Assembly (NCBI GenBank): GCA_949358305.1
Contig: OX442315.1
Location: forward strand, 2,170,001-2,234,000
Direction of reading: 5' to 3'
Length of the DNA stretch: 64,000 nucleotides
From: Strigamia acuminata
Lineage: Eukaryota > Arthropoda > Chilopoda > Geophilomorpha > Linotaeniidae
Shown here piece after piece: positions 30,418-40,669 of this stretch. The translations under genes were made by a program, and so were the position numbers. The notes below the pieces were generated by a model, which did no database searches, was not told the origin of the DNA, and saw nothing but the letters and a program-made list of their open reading frames with translations. How positions within the stretch are numbered: position 1 is the stretch's first letter; each line of letters starts with the position of its first letter.

Positions 30418-32348
30418 AGCGCAATGCGTTTTTCTATATCACGCATATACCAACGATCCTTGCGATTTCGCACCCACTCAGCTCCGGGTGGTAACACTAA
30501 GTTGGGAGGGCTTGCCGTGTTGGCAAAAGAATGAGCGGAATGGCCACACAATGCCACCGCGACACCCGGGGGAACCTTTGCTTCCGGGGCCTTTGCAGGG
30601 GCACCGATTACCCGTGTCGGCGCCGGAGGTTCACTCCTCAGGGACTGCCCGACGACACTCTGCGCGTCACCATCCGCCATCGGATAGCCCAAAACCTCGG
30701 CCAACGCGACCAATTTTCGTTTATCAAATTGGAGGCGGGCAGGAGGTTTCTCTGCCTTAGCCGGTTCCACTTTCCTAGTCTCCCCAACCCTAGCTTTCCT
30801 AGGTTTGGGTTCGGGGGCGGGAACTAGGCCCTTTCGAACCCCTTTTTCGTCAAATCTACGGTGTTGAAGGGCACGCATCTTCAACTCACGATCCGCCACC
30901 TGACCCAGATCTATCGCTCGCGACATGGAATGTACGCCATAGCGGACCATCGTATCGGTGATCTGCGGCTGCAGCCAATGCTGAGCCAAGTTCCACTGCT
31001 GCCGATCCCCTAGCACACCTGTCAATTCAAGGTAACGACTCATTTCACACAGAAACTCTGCCGTATCCTCTCCAACTTCCTGACACGCATCTTGTAAGAA
31101 GACTGCCGCGTCAGCCTCAGACAGGGAATACACCTTGCGGAAGCGCACGACAAATTCACTCCATGTTTTAGGTTTATGACGCAAACGCAGGAACCAATTT
31201 AGTGGTTTCCCACCCAAGGCCAAAGGAATAAACAAGTCGATGTACGCCTCCTCCGACACGCGTGACATAACAAAATGTGCACGCAGTTTTGCCAGGAATC
31301 GCTCAACAGCATTATAAGATAGGTCCGTCTCATCAAACTTCGGCACACTCTCCGATTTCACATGCGACAAATCATACTGCGGCGGCGGGGCCGGTATGGG
31401 CGGATAAGTCCGCTGCCGGAGACGCGAATTGACTGAATTTCCGCGCGCAGCAGCTGCCCGATCAACACTTGCCGTCGAAGGAAGGCTGACAGCCGAGGAT
31501 TTGGAACGTATTATGTCCCTCATAACCTCACTGTTGGCATACTCCGACGGAGCGTATCTTTGCGAGCCCGCTTGGGCTGTCACGTTCGATGGCCTCTCCC
31601 GCGGGGGTAGCGGAGGGTTTATATTCTCCGGCGCTCCCCCTTCTCCTGCTAAACCTTGTCTGTCAAATTCACTTGGCGTCAGGATACGTGAGCGGACCGG
31701 TCTCGGCCCCTCATCCTGCCCAGGAGGAGGCCCGTCGCCAGGCAGAGTGTCATGAGGTCTCTGCTGAACAGGTGGAATAACCCCCTCCACGGGCTGCACG
31801 GTTAAAGCCACAATTTCCTCCCTAACTACATCCCTCATCCCCCCTAGAGTCTCATTCCTCCAATGTACCAATCTGCAGTCGATATTATGACTAAATTGTT
31901 CCATTGTTCGAACAACGCGTTCATTCAGCGCCAGCTCGGCTCGCTGTAAATAACGCAACCAATCTGGTTCACGTTGGACTTCCTCCCTAGCAACATTATC
32001 CTCCGGACTAGATCCCGGAGGAGCGGTGGGGTTTCTTCGCACCGGGGGAGTCAACACCGCTGACGCTGAAAAATCCACTCGAGACTCATGCACAGACGAG
32101 GAGGTGTCGGGGCGATAGGAGCCATCTGTTGTGGAGGCCCCCATCTCTGCAATTGCAGCACCCTCGTGTATTTGCGAGTAGGATGGCGGCCGACCATCCC
32201 CCGCCAAGGGAACGCCATGCACGGACTTGGGCCTTGGCTGCGAATCAGATGGGCGCGGCGTACGTTCGTAAAGCCGCTCACCCGCCCGACGCAACCAGTC
32301 GGGCCACACACTTGTAGAGTCATCATCAAGATGACCTCCTTCCGCCAT
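30321..32348 (-). CDS. Large Gypsy gag
   Basis: A 675-codon Gag from the ATG at 32348 (MAEGGHLDDD). The first half is Pro/Arg/Ser-rich and probably disordered. The retrotransposon Gag core lies around residues 335-480 (FDETDLSYNAVERFLAKL, LALGGKPLNWFLRL, WSEFVVRFRKVY). There is no CCHC knuckle, only a single CPHC near the end, so RNA binding probably uses the basic regions. The ending overlaps pol with a slippery site. It assembles the particle that carries element RNA. Confidence 0.9.
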   Translation of the reverse strand: MAEGGHLDDDSTSVWPDWLRRAGERLYERTPRPSDSQPRPKSVHGVPLAGDGRPPSYSQIHEGAAIAEMGASTTDGSYRPDTSSSVHESRVDFSASAVLTPPVRRNPTAPPGSSPEDNVAREEVQREPDWLRYLQRAELALNERVVRTMEQFSHNIDCRLVHWRNETLGGMRDVVREEIVALTVQPVEGVIPPVQQRPHDTLPGDGPPPGQDEGPRPVRSRILTPSEFDRQGLAGEGGAPENINPPLPPRERPSNVTAQAGSQRYAPSEYANSEVMRDIIRSKSSAVSLPSTASVDRAAAARGNSVNSRLRQRTYPPIPAPPPQYDLSHVKSESVPKFDETDLSYNAVERFLAKLRAHFVMSRVSEEAYIDLFIPLALGGKPLNWFLRLRHKPKTWSEFVVRFRKVYSLSEADAAVFLQDACQEVGEDTAEFLCEMSRYLELTGVLGDRQQWNLAQHWLQPQITDTMVRYGVHSMSRAIDLGQVADRELKMRALQHRRFDEKGVRKGLVPAPEPKPRKARVGETRKVEPAKAEKPPARLQFDKRKLVALAEVLGYPMADGDAQSVVGQSLRSEPPAPTRVIGAPAKAPEAKVPPGVAVALCGHSAHSFANTASPPNLVLPPGAEWVRNRKDRWYMRDIEKRIALCPHCFKPWQFPGNDLGPSTNPSEKAADPKRK
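30334..30384 (-). promoter_or_regulatory. Predicted -1 ribosomal frameshift signal (gag to pol)
   Basis: On the minus strand the heptamer GGGAAAC (30384-30378) is in the right phase relative to gag (G GGA AAC). After a 5-base spacer comes GGGTCCG (30372-30366), which pairs exactly with CGGACCC (30340-30334). Heptamer, spacer and stem fit the classic -1 frameshift layout, and pol is in the -1 frame. Confidence 0.75.
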
Positions 32349-32506
32349 GTCAGACAGAAATAATAGCAGTGACTCAAATGAATGATCTTACTGCTTAAAA
32401 AGTAGCGAATAACAACGCCACTTAAACCTTAGTTTTTCCAAAGATAATTGCCGCACCCACCGCAAAAGCAGTTTATATGGGCAGCAATTAGAAAAACTCG
32501 GAATAG
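32349..32506 (-). other. Leader of the large Gypsy with a splice-donor-like site
   Basis: A short leader between the primer site and the gag ATG. On the minus strand AAGCA|GTAAGAT occurs with GT at 32391-32390, a good donor for a subgenomic RNA that skips gag and pol. Confidence 0.5.
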
Positions 32507-32524
32507 TCCCGGGTTTCGGCACCA
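32507..32524 (-). promoter_or_regulatory. Primer-binding site of the large Gypsy
   Basis: On the minus strand TGGTGCCGAAACCCGGGA starts two bases inside the LTR. It is complementary to the TTTCGGCACCA end of eukaryotic tRNA-Phe, as I recall that tRNA. The same 18 bases occur at 36427 and 54451. Confidence 0.8.
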
Positions 32525-32526
32525 CG

Positions 32527-33688
32527 TGTAATGAATCGCGTTTCCCGAGCGGTTTGGGACGCGTTTGAAAGACGCCGCGATACAGAAAATCTTGGGAGCC
32601 TGGTCCTCGAGACCTGCCCAGCCGTGAGTGCGCGCCTTATGTCGGTAGCACACACCCCAGATCCCGGTCTTTACACGAATATTTATTTTGGCCGGGTATT
32701 CCGAGCTACTAAAATGGGGGGACAGAATTTGCTTAGCGGTCACCAGAGTCAAGACCCAACGCGCGTCCCGCAACGTATCGTGCAGATCACAAGATCACAC
32801 GAAGTTAAACGAAACACGTAACGTCCCGACTCACAAGCGTCCGCCTCGCTGTCGAAGTGAAGCGCGAAATGCGTGCTAACGCGTGCGTAACTGGCCTGCA
32901 CGGTCACTCAAATCTAAACTAAACCTCAAACTAATGCTTGATTAAGCTAAAGCTCGTTGTGAGCGGCGAAACTAAGCTACGCGCCGGATGCATGAAATAA
33001 ATAGACACAAAGATTTCAGTTTGAAAGCCAAACAAACTTATCCTGCCTAAATAGTGACGCGTCACGGCGCTTAAAACAACACGAAAAGAAGCGGAAAAAC
33101 GACAGGTTCAAGTGGATAAAAGTGTGAGTTAACACTAATAAAGATGAGATGAAAACCTAGAGTCATATCTCAGAACTACTAGGTGAAAACAAAGCAACGA
33201 GTGAGCTTTGAAAAGTGAGCTAAGACTCTGCCATGAGCACTGGCTCCAAAGAGCACCTACGCGTTCGGGATACAGAGCTTAACTGAGGAAAAAAGGGAAA
33301 AAAGGGGTGAGAGGTAAACTTGGACTCATCCAAGCTCAACCAATCACGGAAGAGTCAAGAGCCAATCAGTACAGTCGGTGCATACTAAGTGTATGACTAA
33401 CGTCGACGCGTACTGACCAGAACAGAAATGCAAATGAGTTCGCATCGAAACAATAAACAGAAATAGAAAAACTAGGAAGAGATAAGAGAGAAGTGAGAGA
33501 AAGAGAAGAGAGTTAGGAGTGAGTAAGAGATAAGAAAGGAAGAAATGAGGGAAAATGAGGAGAATTCGGCTAAAACATAAGACAAAATGAAAACAATACA
33601 AGGTAGGAACATAATTAGGGTTTATTAGAAACACAACACGGGGGAAACAATGCGTACTACTCGTACGCGTGAACACCGGACCGTGACA
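32527..33688 (-). repeat. 5' LTR of the large Gypsy
   Basis: The 1,162-bp partner of 20358-21519, apparently identical to it. Confidence 0.95.
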
Positions 33689-34001
33689 CATTTTTTATTA
33701 GTTTTTATTAATTTTTATTATTTTAATGTTGATGCTAATTATCTAATTTAAAACAAGATATTTACATGCAACTTAAACTTATTGTTAAATGTGCTATTTC
33801 AACCAAGTCATTTACAAGGAAATTAAATTTAATGTAAATGTCTGATTTACACATGAAATTTACAAAGTGTGTAAATTCAATGTTAAATGTCTAATTTTTC
33901 TTCGATTTTACAACAACTTTACAAAAACTGTAAAGCTCACATTTACGCATTAACTTTTAGAACATTTACAATTTGCAAAGCCATATTTTTTTCCAGTGGA
34001 A

Positions 34002-34939
34002 AGCAATGCCCTAATTTGAGGCACAACATCGCAGAAGAGTGAGATGTGTGGTGATTCCAAATCACCTGAAGTAATTTAGCACTATTAACCATGTTGCGTG
34101 AATGTGCCACCAGGGCTAATACCTGAAGAGACTAGATTGGCTAGTCCTCATTTACTGCGATACTGCATAACCAGTCCAGATTTGCATATTGCGTCACTTC
34201 CGGTTAGTATATACAGTGCGCGCCAAAAAGATAGGTGCACCTTATTTATTCTTCATTTCTCAGCAATGCGCACGTGTTGAGTGTTGAAATTTTAAACAAA
34301 GGTACAAAATCATAACAAAATAAACTGCTGAAACAATTGGAGCGATTGAGAAACAAACAAAAAATTTATTACAAAAAAAAGAAAATAGGGGTGCAACAAA
34401 ATGATAAGTGCACTACAATCAAACTTCAACCATAAGCAAAATAGTTAAGACAATGAACTTGCATGTATAGATGGTGATAAATAGGTAATGTTGGATAAAA
34501 ACTGTCAAAGCAGATTTTGAAATTGTCCATTTTTAAAGCCACCACATTACTCTGAACTCCCCGACCCTTAAATTCAGGAAATATGGAATTTTATTGTAAT
34601 AATGAATTTCTGAGAACATTTTTTAGACTAATTGGGGGTTCCTAATGCAAATTTCACAATAGTTTTTAGGTTGGGACTCAATTTTTGTACTAAAACACAA
34701 CTTGAATGGAAAAGTTGCACATTGACTGGAGCCAAATGACAGAATTTTGCCTTTGTAGCTTGTGCTAGGCTAGCAGCAGGCTTAATTTCAAATAGAATAA
34801 AGGTTTCCTGCTCATCTTGTACTACTTTACTCAACACTCACTTTATACTACTTCATAAAGTAGTACAAGATGAGCAGGAAACCTTTACACGAATCAGCAC
34901 ACCAACTGCACAGAATCAAAATATTTGCCCTGTGGTTGT
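34002..34939. other. Intergenic repeat-rich interval with a long hairpin
   Basis: No gene is seen. A perfect 32-bp inverted repeat (34798-34829 and 34856-34887) with a 26-base loop can form a strong hairpin. A stretch near 34205 (ATACAGTGCGCGCC) resembles a Tc1/mariner end, but no matching opposite end was found. Confidence 0.5.
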
Positions 34940-35600
34940 TTAATTAACGTTTCCCGTGCAGTTTTTTCCGCTCTTTCGTTTGGTGTTTAGTTTTTGACGA
35001 TCCGAGCTTTGGTTCTCGAAATATTTGCGATTTTAATCAATCATTGTCCGAATTTGCCAAGTTTGATTTCACTAGTCATTCCTGGACTTTGTCGTACTTT
35101 TTTAATCTCTTCAATGTTACTTTTGTAGATTTCTTCAGATGTACCAGTACGGGATTTTGCTTAATTTTATGAGATTTTGCTTGATTTTTTGAAATTTTGC
35201 TTGATTTTTTGAGATTTTGCTTGATTTTATGAGATTTTGTGATATTGTGCTTGATTTTGTGAGGTTTTGCTACATTTTTTGAGATTTTGCTACATTTTTT
35301 GAGATTTTGCTACCTTTTTTGGGATTTTGCTGAAGTAAAGTCGTATCGTACCAAAAAGTTGTTACAGGTACCGTACCAGTCCCAAAAATTGCAGTATTTT
35401 TTGAAAAGTACTGTGTACCTGTACCGGTACTGGTACTGTTGAAGAAATCCACAAAATTACTACAAAATCTAAAATTCAAACTTGGAAAATTCGGACAAAA
35501 ATTGATGAAAAATGCAAATATCTCGAGAACAAAAGCTCGGATTGTCAAAAACTAAAAAAAACGAAAGAGCGGAAAAAACTGCATTAGAAACGTTGATTAA
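34940..35600. mobile_element. Foldback element with long inverted repeats
   Basis: The ends read TTAATTAACGTTTC and GAAACGTTGATTAA. Inverted similarity continues inward for roughly 200 bp (GCAGTTTTTTCCGCTCTTTC on both arms). The superfamily is unclear. Both outer edges carry TTAA, but the next bases do not look like piggyBac. It encodes no protein. Confidence 0.65.
35152..35330 (+). repeat. Minisatellite of GATTTTGCT units
   Basis: About eight imperfect units of 20-23 bp built on GAGATTTTGCTTGATTTTTT sit between the arms of the foldback element. Confidence 0.8.
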
Positions 35601-35935
35601 AAAACACTGCCCACAGCTAATGATTAATGTATATTTAATTTTGTGCGTGTAAACATTTTTTTGAGTCACTCTTCGCAACCCTCCTTGCATTGTCGGGCGG
35701 GTTTTATGTGGGCCACCCGGTATTATCCCGTTTTAAGCAGCTGTACATGGAATTACTTACTTTTGAAAATTCCAGTTATCAAACTTATGCCGGCATGCCG
35801 GTATGAACTGAAAAGGCTGCTATTTTGGTTATTTTAAATTAAAAGAGCTCGGATGAGTAATTATATTAGAATTTGGGCCAGAAATTGAGTTTTCTTGTTT
35901 TTATAAAGGTTATTATTAAAATTTGGATAGATTTT

Positions 35936-36425
35936 GTGAAAATCGGATGATTTTATGTGTGAATTATTATTTGAGTTTCATTTATATTGTTTAAATTAAT
36001 ATTGTTGCTTTTATATTTCCAAAATTTGTCTGTGATTTGATATTGAATTTATGATTTACCAATTTATTATAATGTATTTTTATTTCCATTTATATGTATT
36101 GACCTGTTCTTTTATTATTGGAATCTTGACATGTTAATCCCTTTAATCCGTTTTGCATTCCTCTACTCGAGCACGTCATTCCCCTACTTTGCAAACGCTT
36201 GTGATTGGTTCTGTGAACTATGTCATTTGCATTTCCTTTTCCCTTTAAAATTAGAATAAATTCAGTGTACTTTTTCAACTTAAACTGTGTGGTCGTGCTT
36301 CTTTTATACTCCAACGCCATCTTGGACTTCAACGCGATTTTCAACTATTACATCTACTTGTAGTCAAGGACTTTAGAAATTGATTGGTAAATTTGAAATA
36401 TCTTTTATTTACTTCAAGTTTAACA
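35936..36425 (+). repeat. BEL 5' LTR
   Basis: 490 bp, TG...CA. It contains GCCATCTT (36317-36324), the reverse of the AAGATGGC motif seen in Copia LTRs. Confidence 0.9.
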
Positions 36426-36426
36426 T

Positions 36427-36444
36427 TGGTGCCGAAACCCGGGA
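36427..36444 (+). promoter_or_regulatory. BEL primer-binding site
   Basis: TGGTGCCGAAACCCGGGA lies one base after the LTR and matches the tRNA-Phe 3' end. It is identical to the primer site of the large Gypsy. Confidence 0.8.
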
Positions 36445-36483
36445 ACATTTTAAATTCCGAATTCATCTAAATAATTTACTAAA

Positions 36484-39400
36484 ATGGTGAGAAATTTTGA
36501 GTTAAAGAACAAAGCCTTCCGAGCGGCCATGGCGGTTACAGAAACACTCTTGGCCACGGTAACCACTGCACTGAACGGACGAGCTGCAGTTCCGCAAGCC
36601 ACTATTGAATTATGGCTGCAACAGCTCGAACAGAAGCAGAAACGAGTACAATTGACGTTCGACGCCACTCTGGATCTAGCGAAAAGCGACGAAGAGATCG
36701 ACGACACCGTACAAGCACTCGACGCACTGGAAGACCGTTTAGCCGCATCAAGAGCTGATTTAGGCAGGTACATTCAACTAAATTACACTCCTAATCTACC
36801 CCAGAACATACGACCGAACGCGGACGCACAACCGGCGGCGGACTTCGACGCGCTAGCGGCGGCCATTACCGCAGCAGTGACGGCGGCAACACCACGCGGA
36901 ACGCCAACGAACGGTCAACCATTCATCAAACGTAAGCCACTCGAAATACCTAAGTTTGACGGACGTAAACCAGAAGAATGGGGAGGATTTTGGAAGACGT
37001 TTTCGATCCAAGTCGGCGACGACGAGCAACTGGACGGAACAAATAAACTTCTGTATTTAAGAAATTACCTAATTGGAGAAGCGCTCGACGACATCAAAGC
37101 ACTCGAGATCACCGCAGGAAATTACGTCGTAGCGATTGCACGCCTACAGAAGAAATACGGCGATAAAATCGTACTCGAAAACAAATGCCTGTCTAACCTG
37201 ATAAATTTACCTTCCGTTAGCAGCGAGCGAGATCGAATGGGTTTACAAAAACTCCACAGACACGTGGAAGTTAACATAGAAAATTTAGCCAACATCGACG
37301 TACCTTTGGCGGAAATACAGCGAACCATTTTCCCCGTGCTGTCGTCTGCGATTCCACGCAGTATAATCATGGAATATGACAAAGACTGCGATGGAGAAAG
37401 ATCAATAACGAAGTTAATGGACTGGTTGGGTGACCACATCGCTAAACACGCCAAATACGACATGCTGAAAGTCCAATCGAAGCCAGAAACGTCTCACAAC
37501 AAAACGTCGGAAAAGGACAGCAATTACACGAATAAAGGGCGATTTGACCAAAAGGAAAAGGAGCCTCGATCTGGATCAGCGTCACAATTGTCAGTATTAA
37601 TAATGAAATGTCAATTTTGTGATTCTGCAGAACATAATCGAAAGAAATGTCCGCTCACGATGGAGGAGAGACGCGAAAGGCTACAAACGAAGGGAATTTG
37701 CATGAGGTGCTTGGGAAAAGTGCCCCACAAGACTGAAGAATGCAGAACTCGAATGAAGTGCTACAGCTGTGAGGGAACGCACCACACCCACGTATGCGAC
37801 ACGCCAAAGACTACGGAAGCCGCCGAAGAAGTCACTCACACCAACTCAGTAGTCACAACCTGCCCACCCAAGTCCGAATTTTTGATGGTTCAGATGGTGA
37901 AAATGACTGGACCGAAGCTGTCGACGTTGGGAGTGTGCTACATCGATGGGGGAGCCCAGCGTACCTTCATACGATCTGAATTGGTTAAAAAATTAAATTT
38001 GCGAATTCTAGGAACTGAGACGATAAATTTGGCCGTGTTTGGGCAAGAGCCCAGATCCGAAGTTTGCAACAGAGTCGAATTGATCCTCAGCCCCGCCAAT
38101 TCAAAGTCACCAGCGGTCACAATTGAAGCCATCGAAGCTGTCCACGTCACGTCCACGCCCGGAGAACAACCGAACAAGCAACTTAAGGCAGAACTACAAC
38201 GAAGAAAAATCGAGGTGGCCTGCAAGCAAGTCGCGTTGCATTCAAAGGAAGTGGACTTGTTAATTGGAGTGGATCATTACTGGCGAGTGATGGCGGGACA
38301 GACAGAATTTTTGGAAGAAAACTTGATTGCCGTAAAAACGAAATTCGGTTGGACGTTACACGGACAGACCACAAACGGAACAGGAGTCATTGCTGCACCG
38401 GTGAGAATTAATACAATTACGCTTACTCCATTAACAGATGACCCTTTGCGCCGGATGTGGGAGCTGGAACCGATCGGAGTCCGCCACGAGTCAGTCGAAA
38501 CCAAAGACGACGCTGAGACGTTGGAACACAAAGGGGTCATCGACGAGCAACTGAAAGCGGGCATTGTTGAAGAAGTTCCGAGTCAAACAGCAACAGGACC
38601 CGTCTACTACATGCCTCACAACCCAGTAATCAAGGAGGAATGCGTAACCATGAAATTGAGAATTGTATTTGATGCATTGTTGCATCGGAAGAGACATCTC
38701 TCCTTGAGCGACTGCTCGTCGAAAGTGGCCATCGTGGGAAACATCAAAAAGGCGTTTCACAAATTCGAGAAGCAATGCCACGAAACAGTAAATTTGTTGC
38801 TGCAGTGTCTGTACGTGGACGACTTCATCTCATCACTCAAAACCGTCGCTGAAGCACTGGTAATATTCCGACAATCTAATCTAATTTTCGTAGCAGTCGG
38901 CATGGAACTCGCCAAGTGGCAAACCAATTCACCAGATTTAAGAGCCAAATTTTGCGAAGAAAATCCTGCTGACTCTCTGCTGATGTCGGATGAAGAAACT
39001 TGCCCACCATGCAAGAAAACAACGAAAAGGGAGTGCCGTGTGGCCCCTGTCAAACCACTAACTCTGCCACGACTCGAACTCATGGGAGCATTGATTGCTG
39101 TACGCCTCTCAGACCAAATCAAGGAGTTGGTGACACCAGGTGAAACGATTTTTTGGACAGACTCGCAAATATGCCGTCACTGGATCAGAAATACGTCCAA
39201 ACGACCACCAACCATTGTACATAATCGAATGGATGCGAAAACAGTGATATCCGACCGACTTTGGTGGCAAAAACCGGACTGGCTGCGCGGAAGTCGTCAG
39301 AATTGGCCACAAGTGCTGTCAGATACGGTCGAGGAGCAAGACGATGAAGAAATTGCGGAGTTTCACGTCGAGGCGGTGCAGACAACAACTAATAATTTTC

Positions 39401-39630
39401 CGTTTGACAGGTTTGGATCGCTGTCAAAGGCAATCCGAACGCTGGCATGGGCTTTCAGATTTGCTGACAATGCGAGAAAACGACAGACAGACGCCAGCCA
39501 ACGAGATCGAGATCCATTGAGGACCGCTGAGTTAAAACGTGCGAAGTTCAGTTTAATTGGAATTGCGCAAACAGAAGTTCTCCGTTGCCGACTGACGTCC
39601 ACACTATCCAAGTTTCGAGAAGATTATTAG
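36484..39630 (+). CDS. BEL/Pao Gag-Pol, shortened but open
   Basis: This is a 1,048-codon polyprotein from the ATG at 36484 (MVRNFELKNK). Domains: Gag (KFDGRKPEEWGGFWKTF, LLYLRNYLIGEALDDIKAL); three Cys/His knuckles (CQFCDSAEHNRKKC, CMRCLGKVPHKTEEC, CYSCEGTHHTHVC); a protease site IDGGAQRTFIR; reverse transcriptase pieces (MKLRIVFDA, NIKKAFH, LYVDDFISS); an RNase H piece (FWTDSQICRHWIRN). Compared with the BEL copy at 60258-64000, segments are missing after DCSSK, after KKAFH and after SDEE, and integrase ends almost before it begins. The frame nevertheless stays open. It cannot be autonomous, but it keeps its LTRs, primer site and coat protein. Confidence 0.9.
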   Translation: MVRNFELKNKAFRAAMAVTETLLATVTTALNGRAAVPQATIELWLQQLEQKQKRVQLTFDATLDLAKSDEEIDDTVQALDALEDRLAASRADLGRYIQLNYTPNLPQNIRPNADAQPAADFDALAAAITAAVTAATPRGTPTNGQPFIKRKPLEIPKFDGRKPEEWGGFWKTFSIQVGDDEQLDGTNKLLYLRNYLIGEALDDIKALEITAGNYVVAIARLQKKYGDKIVLENKCLSNLINLPSVSSERDRMGLQKLHRHVEVNIENLANIDVPLAEIQRTIFPVLSSAIPRSIIMEYDKDCDGERSITKLMDWLGDHIAKHAKYDMLKVQSKPETSHNKTSEKDSNYTNKGRFDQKEKEPRSGSASQLSVLIMKCQFCDSAEHNRKKCPLTMEERRERLQTKGICMRCLGKVPHKTEECRTRMKCYSCEGTHHTHVCDTPKTTEAAEEVTHTNSVVTTCPPKSEFLMVQMVKMTGPKLSTLGVCYIDGGAQRTFIRSELVKKLNLRILGTETINLAVFGQEPRSEVCNRVELILSPANSKSPAVTIEAIEAVHVTSTPGEQPNKQLKAELQRRKIEVACKQVALHSKEVDLLIGVDHYWRVMAGQTEFLEENLIAVKTKFGWTLHGQTTNGTGVIAAPVRINTITLTPLTDDPLRRMWELEPIGVRHESVETKDDAETLEHKGVIDEQLKAGIVEEVPSQTATGPVYYMPHNPVIKEECVTMKLRIVFDALLHRKRHLSLSDCSSKVAIVGNIKKAFHKFEKQCHETVNLLLQCLYVDDFISSLKTVAEALVIFRQSNLIFVAVGMELAKWQTNSPDLRAKFCEENPADSLLMSDEETCPPCKKTTKRECRVAPVKPLTLPRLELMGALIAVRLSDQIKELVTPGETIFWTDSQICRHWIRNTSKRPPTIVHNRMDAKTVISDRLWWQKPDWLRGSRQNWPQVLSDTVEEQDDEEIAEFHVEAVQTTTNNFPFDRFGSLSKAIRTLAWAFRFADNARKRQTDASQRDRDPLRTAELKRAKFSLIGIAQTEVLRCRLTSTLSKFREDY

Positions 39631-39743
39631 ACACCATCCGCAAGGAGGACCTTGAAAAAACGATGTTGGATCGATGTGTCGTTCGCGAGAAGATCAACGT
39701 CTTGTACGATTGGAGATGGAGTCAAGTGATCCCCGCCCGGCAG

Positions 39744-40234
39744 TGTGAAAATCGGATGATTTTACGTGTAAATTATTATTTGAGTTTCATTTATATTGTT
39801 TAAATTAATATTGTTGCTTTTATATTTCCAAAATTTGTCTGTGATTTGATATTGAATTTATGATTTACCAATTTATTATAATGTATTTTTATTTCCATTT
39901 CTATGTATTGACCTGTTCTTTTATTATTGGAATCTTGACATGTTAATCCCTTTAATCCGTTTTGCATTCCTCTACTCGAGCACGTCATTCCCCTACTTTG
40001 CAAACGCTTGTGATTGGTTCTGTGAACTATGTCATTTGCATTTCCTTTTCCCTTTAAAATTAGAATAAATTCAGTGTACTTTTTCAACTTAAACTGTGTG
40101 GTCGTGCTTCTTTTATACTCCAACGCCATCTTGGACTTCAACGCGATTTTCAACTGTTACATCTACTTGTAGTCAAGGACTTTAGAAATTGATTGGTAAA
40201 TTTGAAATATCTTTTATTTACTTCAAGTTTAACA
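39744..40234 (+). repeat. BEL 3' LTR
   Basis: 491 bp, the partner of 35936-36425. I see no clean polypurine tract before it because the deletion reaches close to the LTR. Confidence 0.9.
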
Positions 40235-40514
40235 GATTTATAGAAATTTATGGCCAATTTCTTACATTTTGCGCATCTAAAAACACTTTTAAAGCACGCT
40301 TCGATTCAATTGTCATTGAAAAAAAATTTGTACTCACTTAAAACTTAAAACGGGATGCAATTAAAAACAGGATTTCCGGGCATGCTGGTAAAATTCAAAC
40401 TATCCTGGCATGCGGCTTAAAGCGGTATAATACAGTAATTAAGCCGTCTGACACAAATGCATACGTTGTGACACTCACCAATAAGCTCTTTTTGCTTTTT
40501 GTCAGACCCCCATC

Positions 40515-40669
40515 CAGGGCTGGACTGGGAACAAATTTATTGCCGGGAAATCTGGATGTCCGGGCCACAATTAATGAAGTCGTTTCAGGCCACAGCGGGC
40601 CGGAACAGGCCACAGCGGCCACAGGCCACCGGGAGTTTCCCGGTATCCCGCCGGGCCAGTCCAGCACTG
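40515..40669. mobile_element. hAT-type MITE (155 bp)
   Basis: The ends are CAGGGCTGGACTGG and, inverted, CAGTGCTGGACTGG. The 8-bp duplication CCCCCATC is at 40507-40514 and 40670-40677. It is GC-rich and non-coding. Short inverted ends with 8-bp duplications are the hAT signature. Confidence 0.85.

Larger units (their letters stand above)
20358..33688 (-). mobile_element. 13.3-kb Gypsy retrotransposon with an extra ORF
   Basis: Two 1,162-bp LTRs, identical as far as I can see, flank gag, pol, integrase and an additional ORF, all on the minus strand. The 4-bp duplication CATT is at 20354-20357 and 33689-33692. At 13,331 bp it is long for Gypsy. It sits inside the CACTA-like element. All ORFs are long and open, and the only visible defect is a frame change before integrase. 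Confidence 0.95.
18449..33998. mobile_element. CACTA-like DNA element, split by a Gypsy
   Basis: The left end reads CACTGGAAAAAAATATGGCT and the right end is its exact reverse complement over about 22 bp. A 3-bp duplication GAA flanks both ends (18446-18448 and 33999-34001). CACTG-type termini with 3-bp duplications fit the EnSpm/CACTA superfamily. The subterminal regions are full of short TTTACAA/TTGTAAA repeats in both orientations, also typical. Removing the Gypsy (20358-33688) leaves about 2.2 kb with no transposase, so it is non-autonomous. Confidence 0.75.
35936..40234 (+). mobile_element. BEL/Pao retrotransposon, internally deleted
   Basis: LTRs at 35936-36425 and 39744-40234 start TGTGAAAATCGG and end TTTAACA, with only a few differences. 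The 5-bp duplication GATTT is at 35931-35935 and 40235-40239. The internal region is only about 3.3 kb because parts of reverse transcriptase, RNase H and nearly all of integrase are missing. Confidence 0.95.

Noticed and set aside
34205-34235. Tc1/mariner-like end (ATACAGTGCGCGCC)
   Set aside because: No inverted partner and no TA duplication pair were found nearby.
34940-35600. piggyBac assignment from TTAA at both ends of the foldback element
   Set aside because: The bases after TTAA do not match the CCC-type piggyBac ends.
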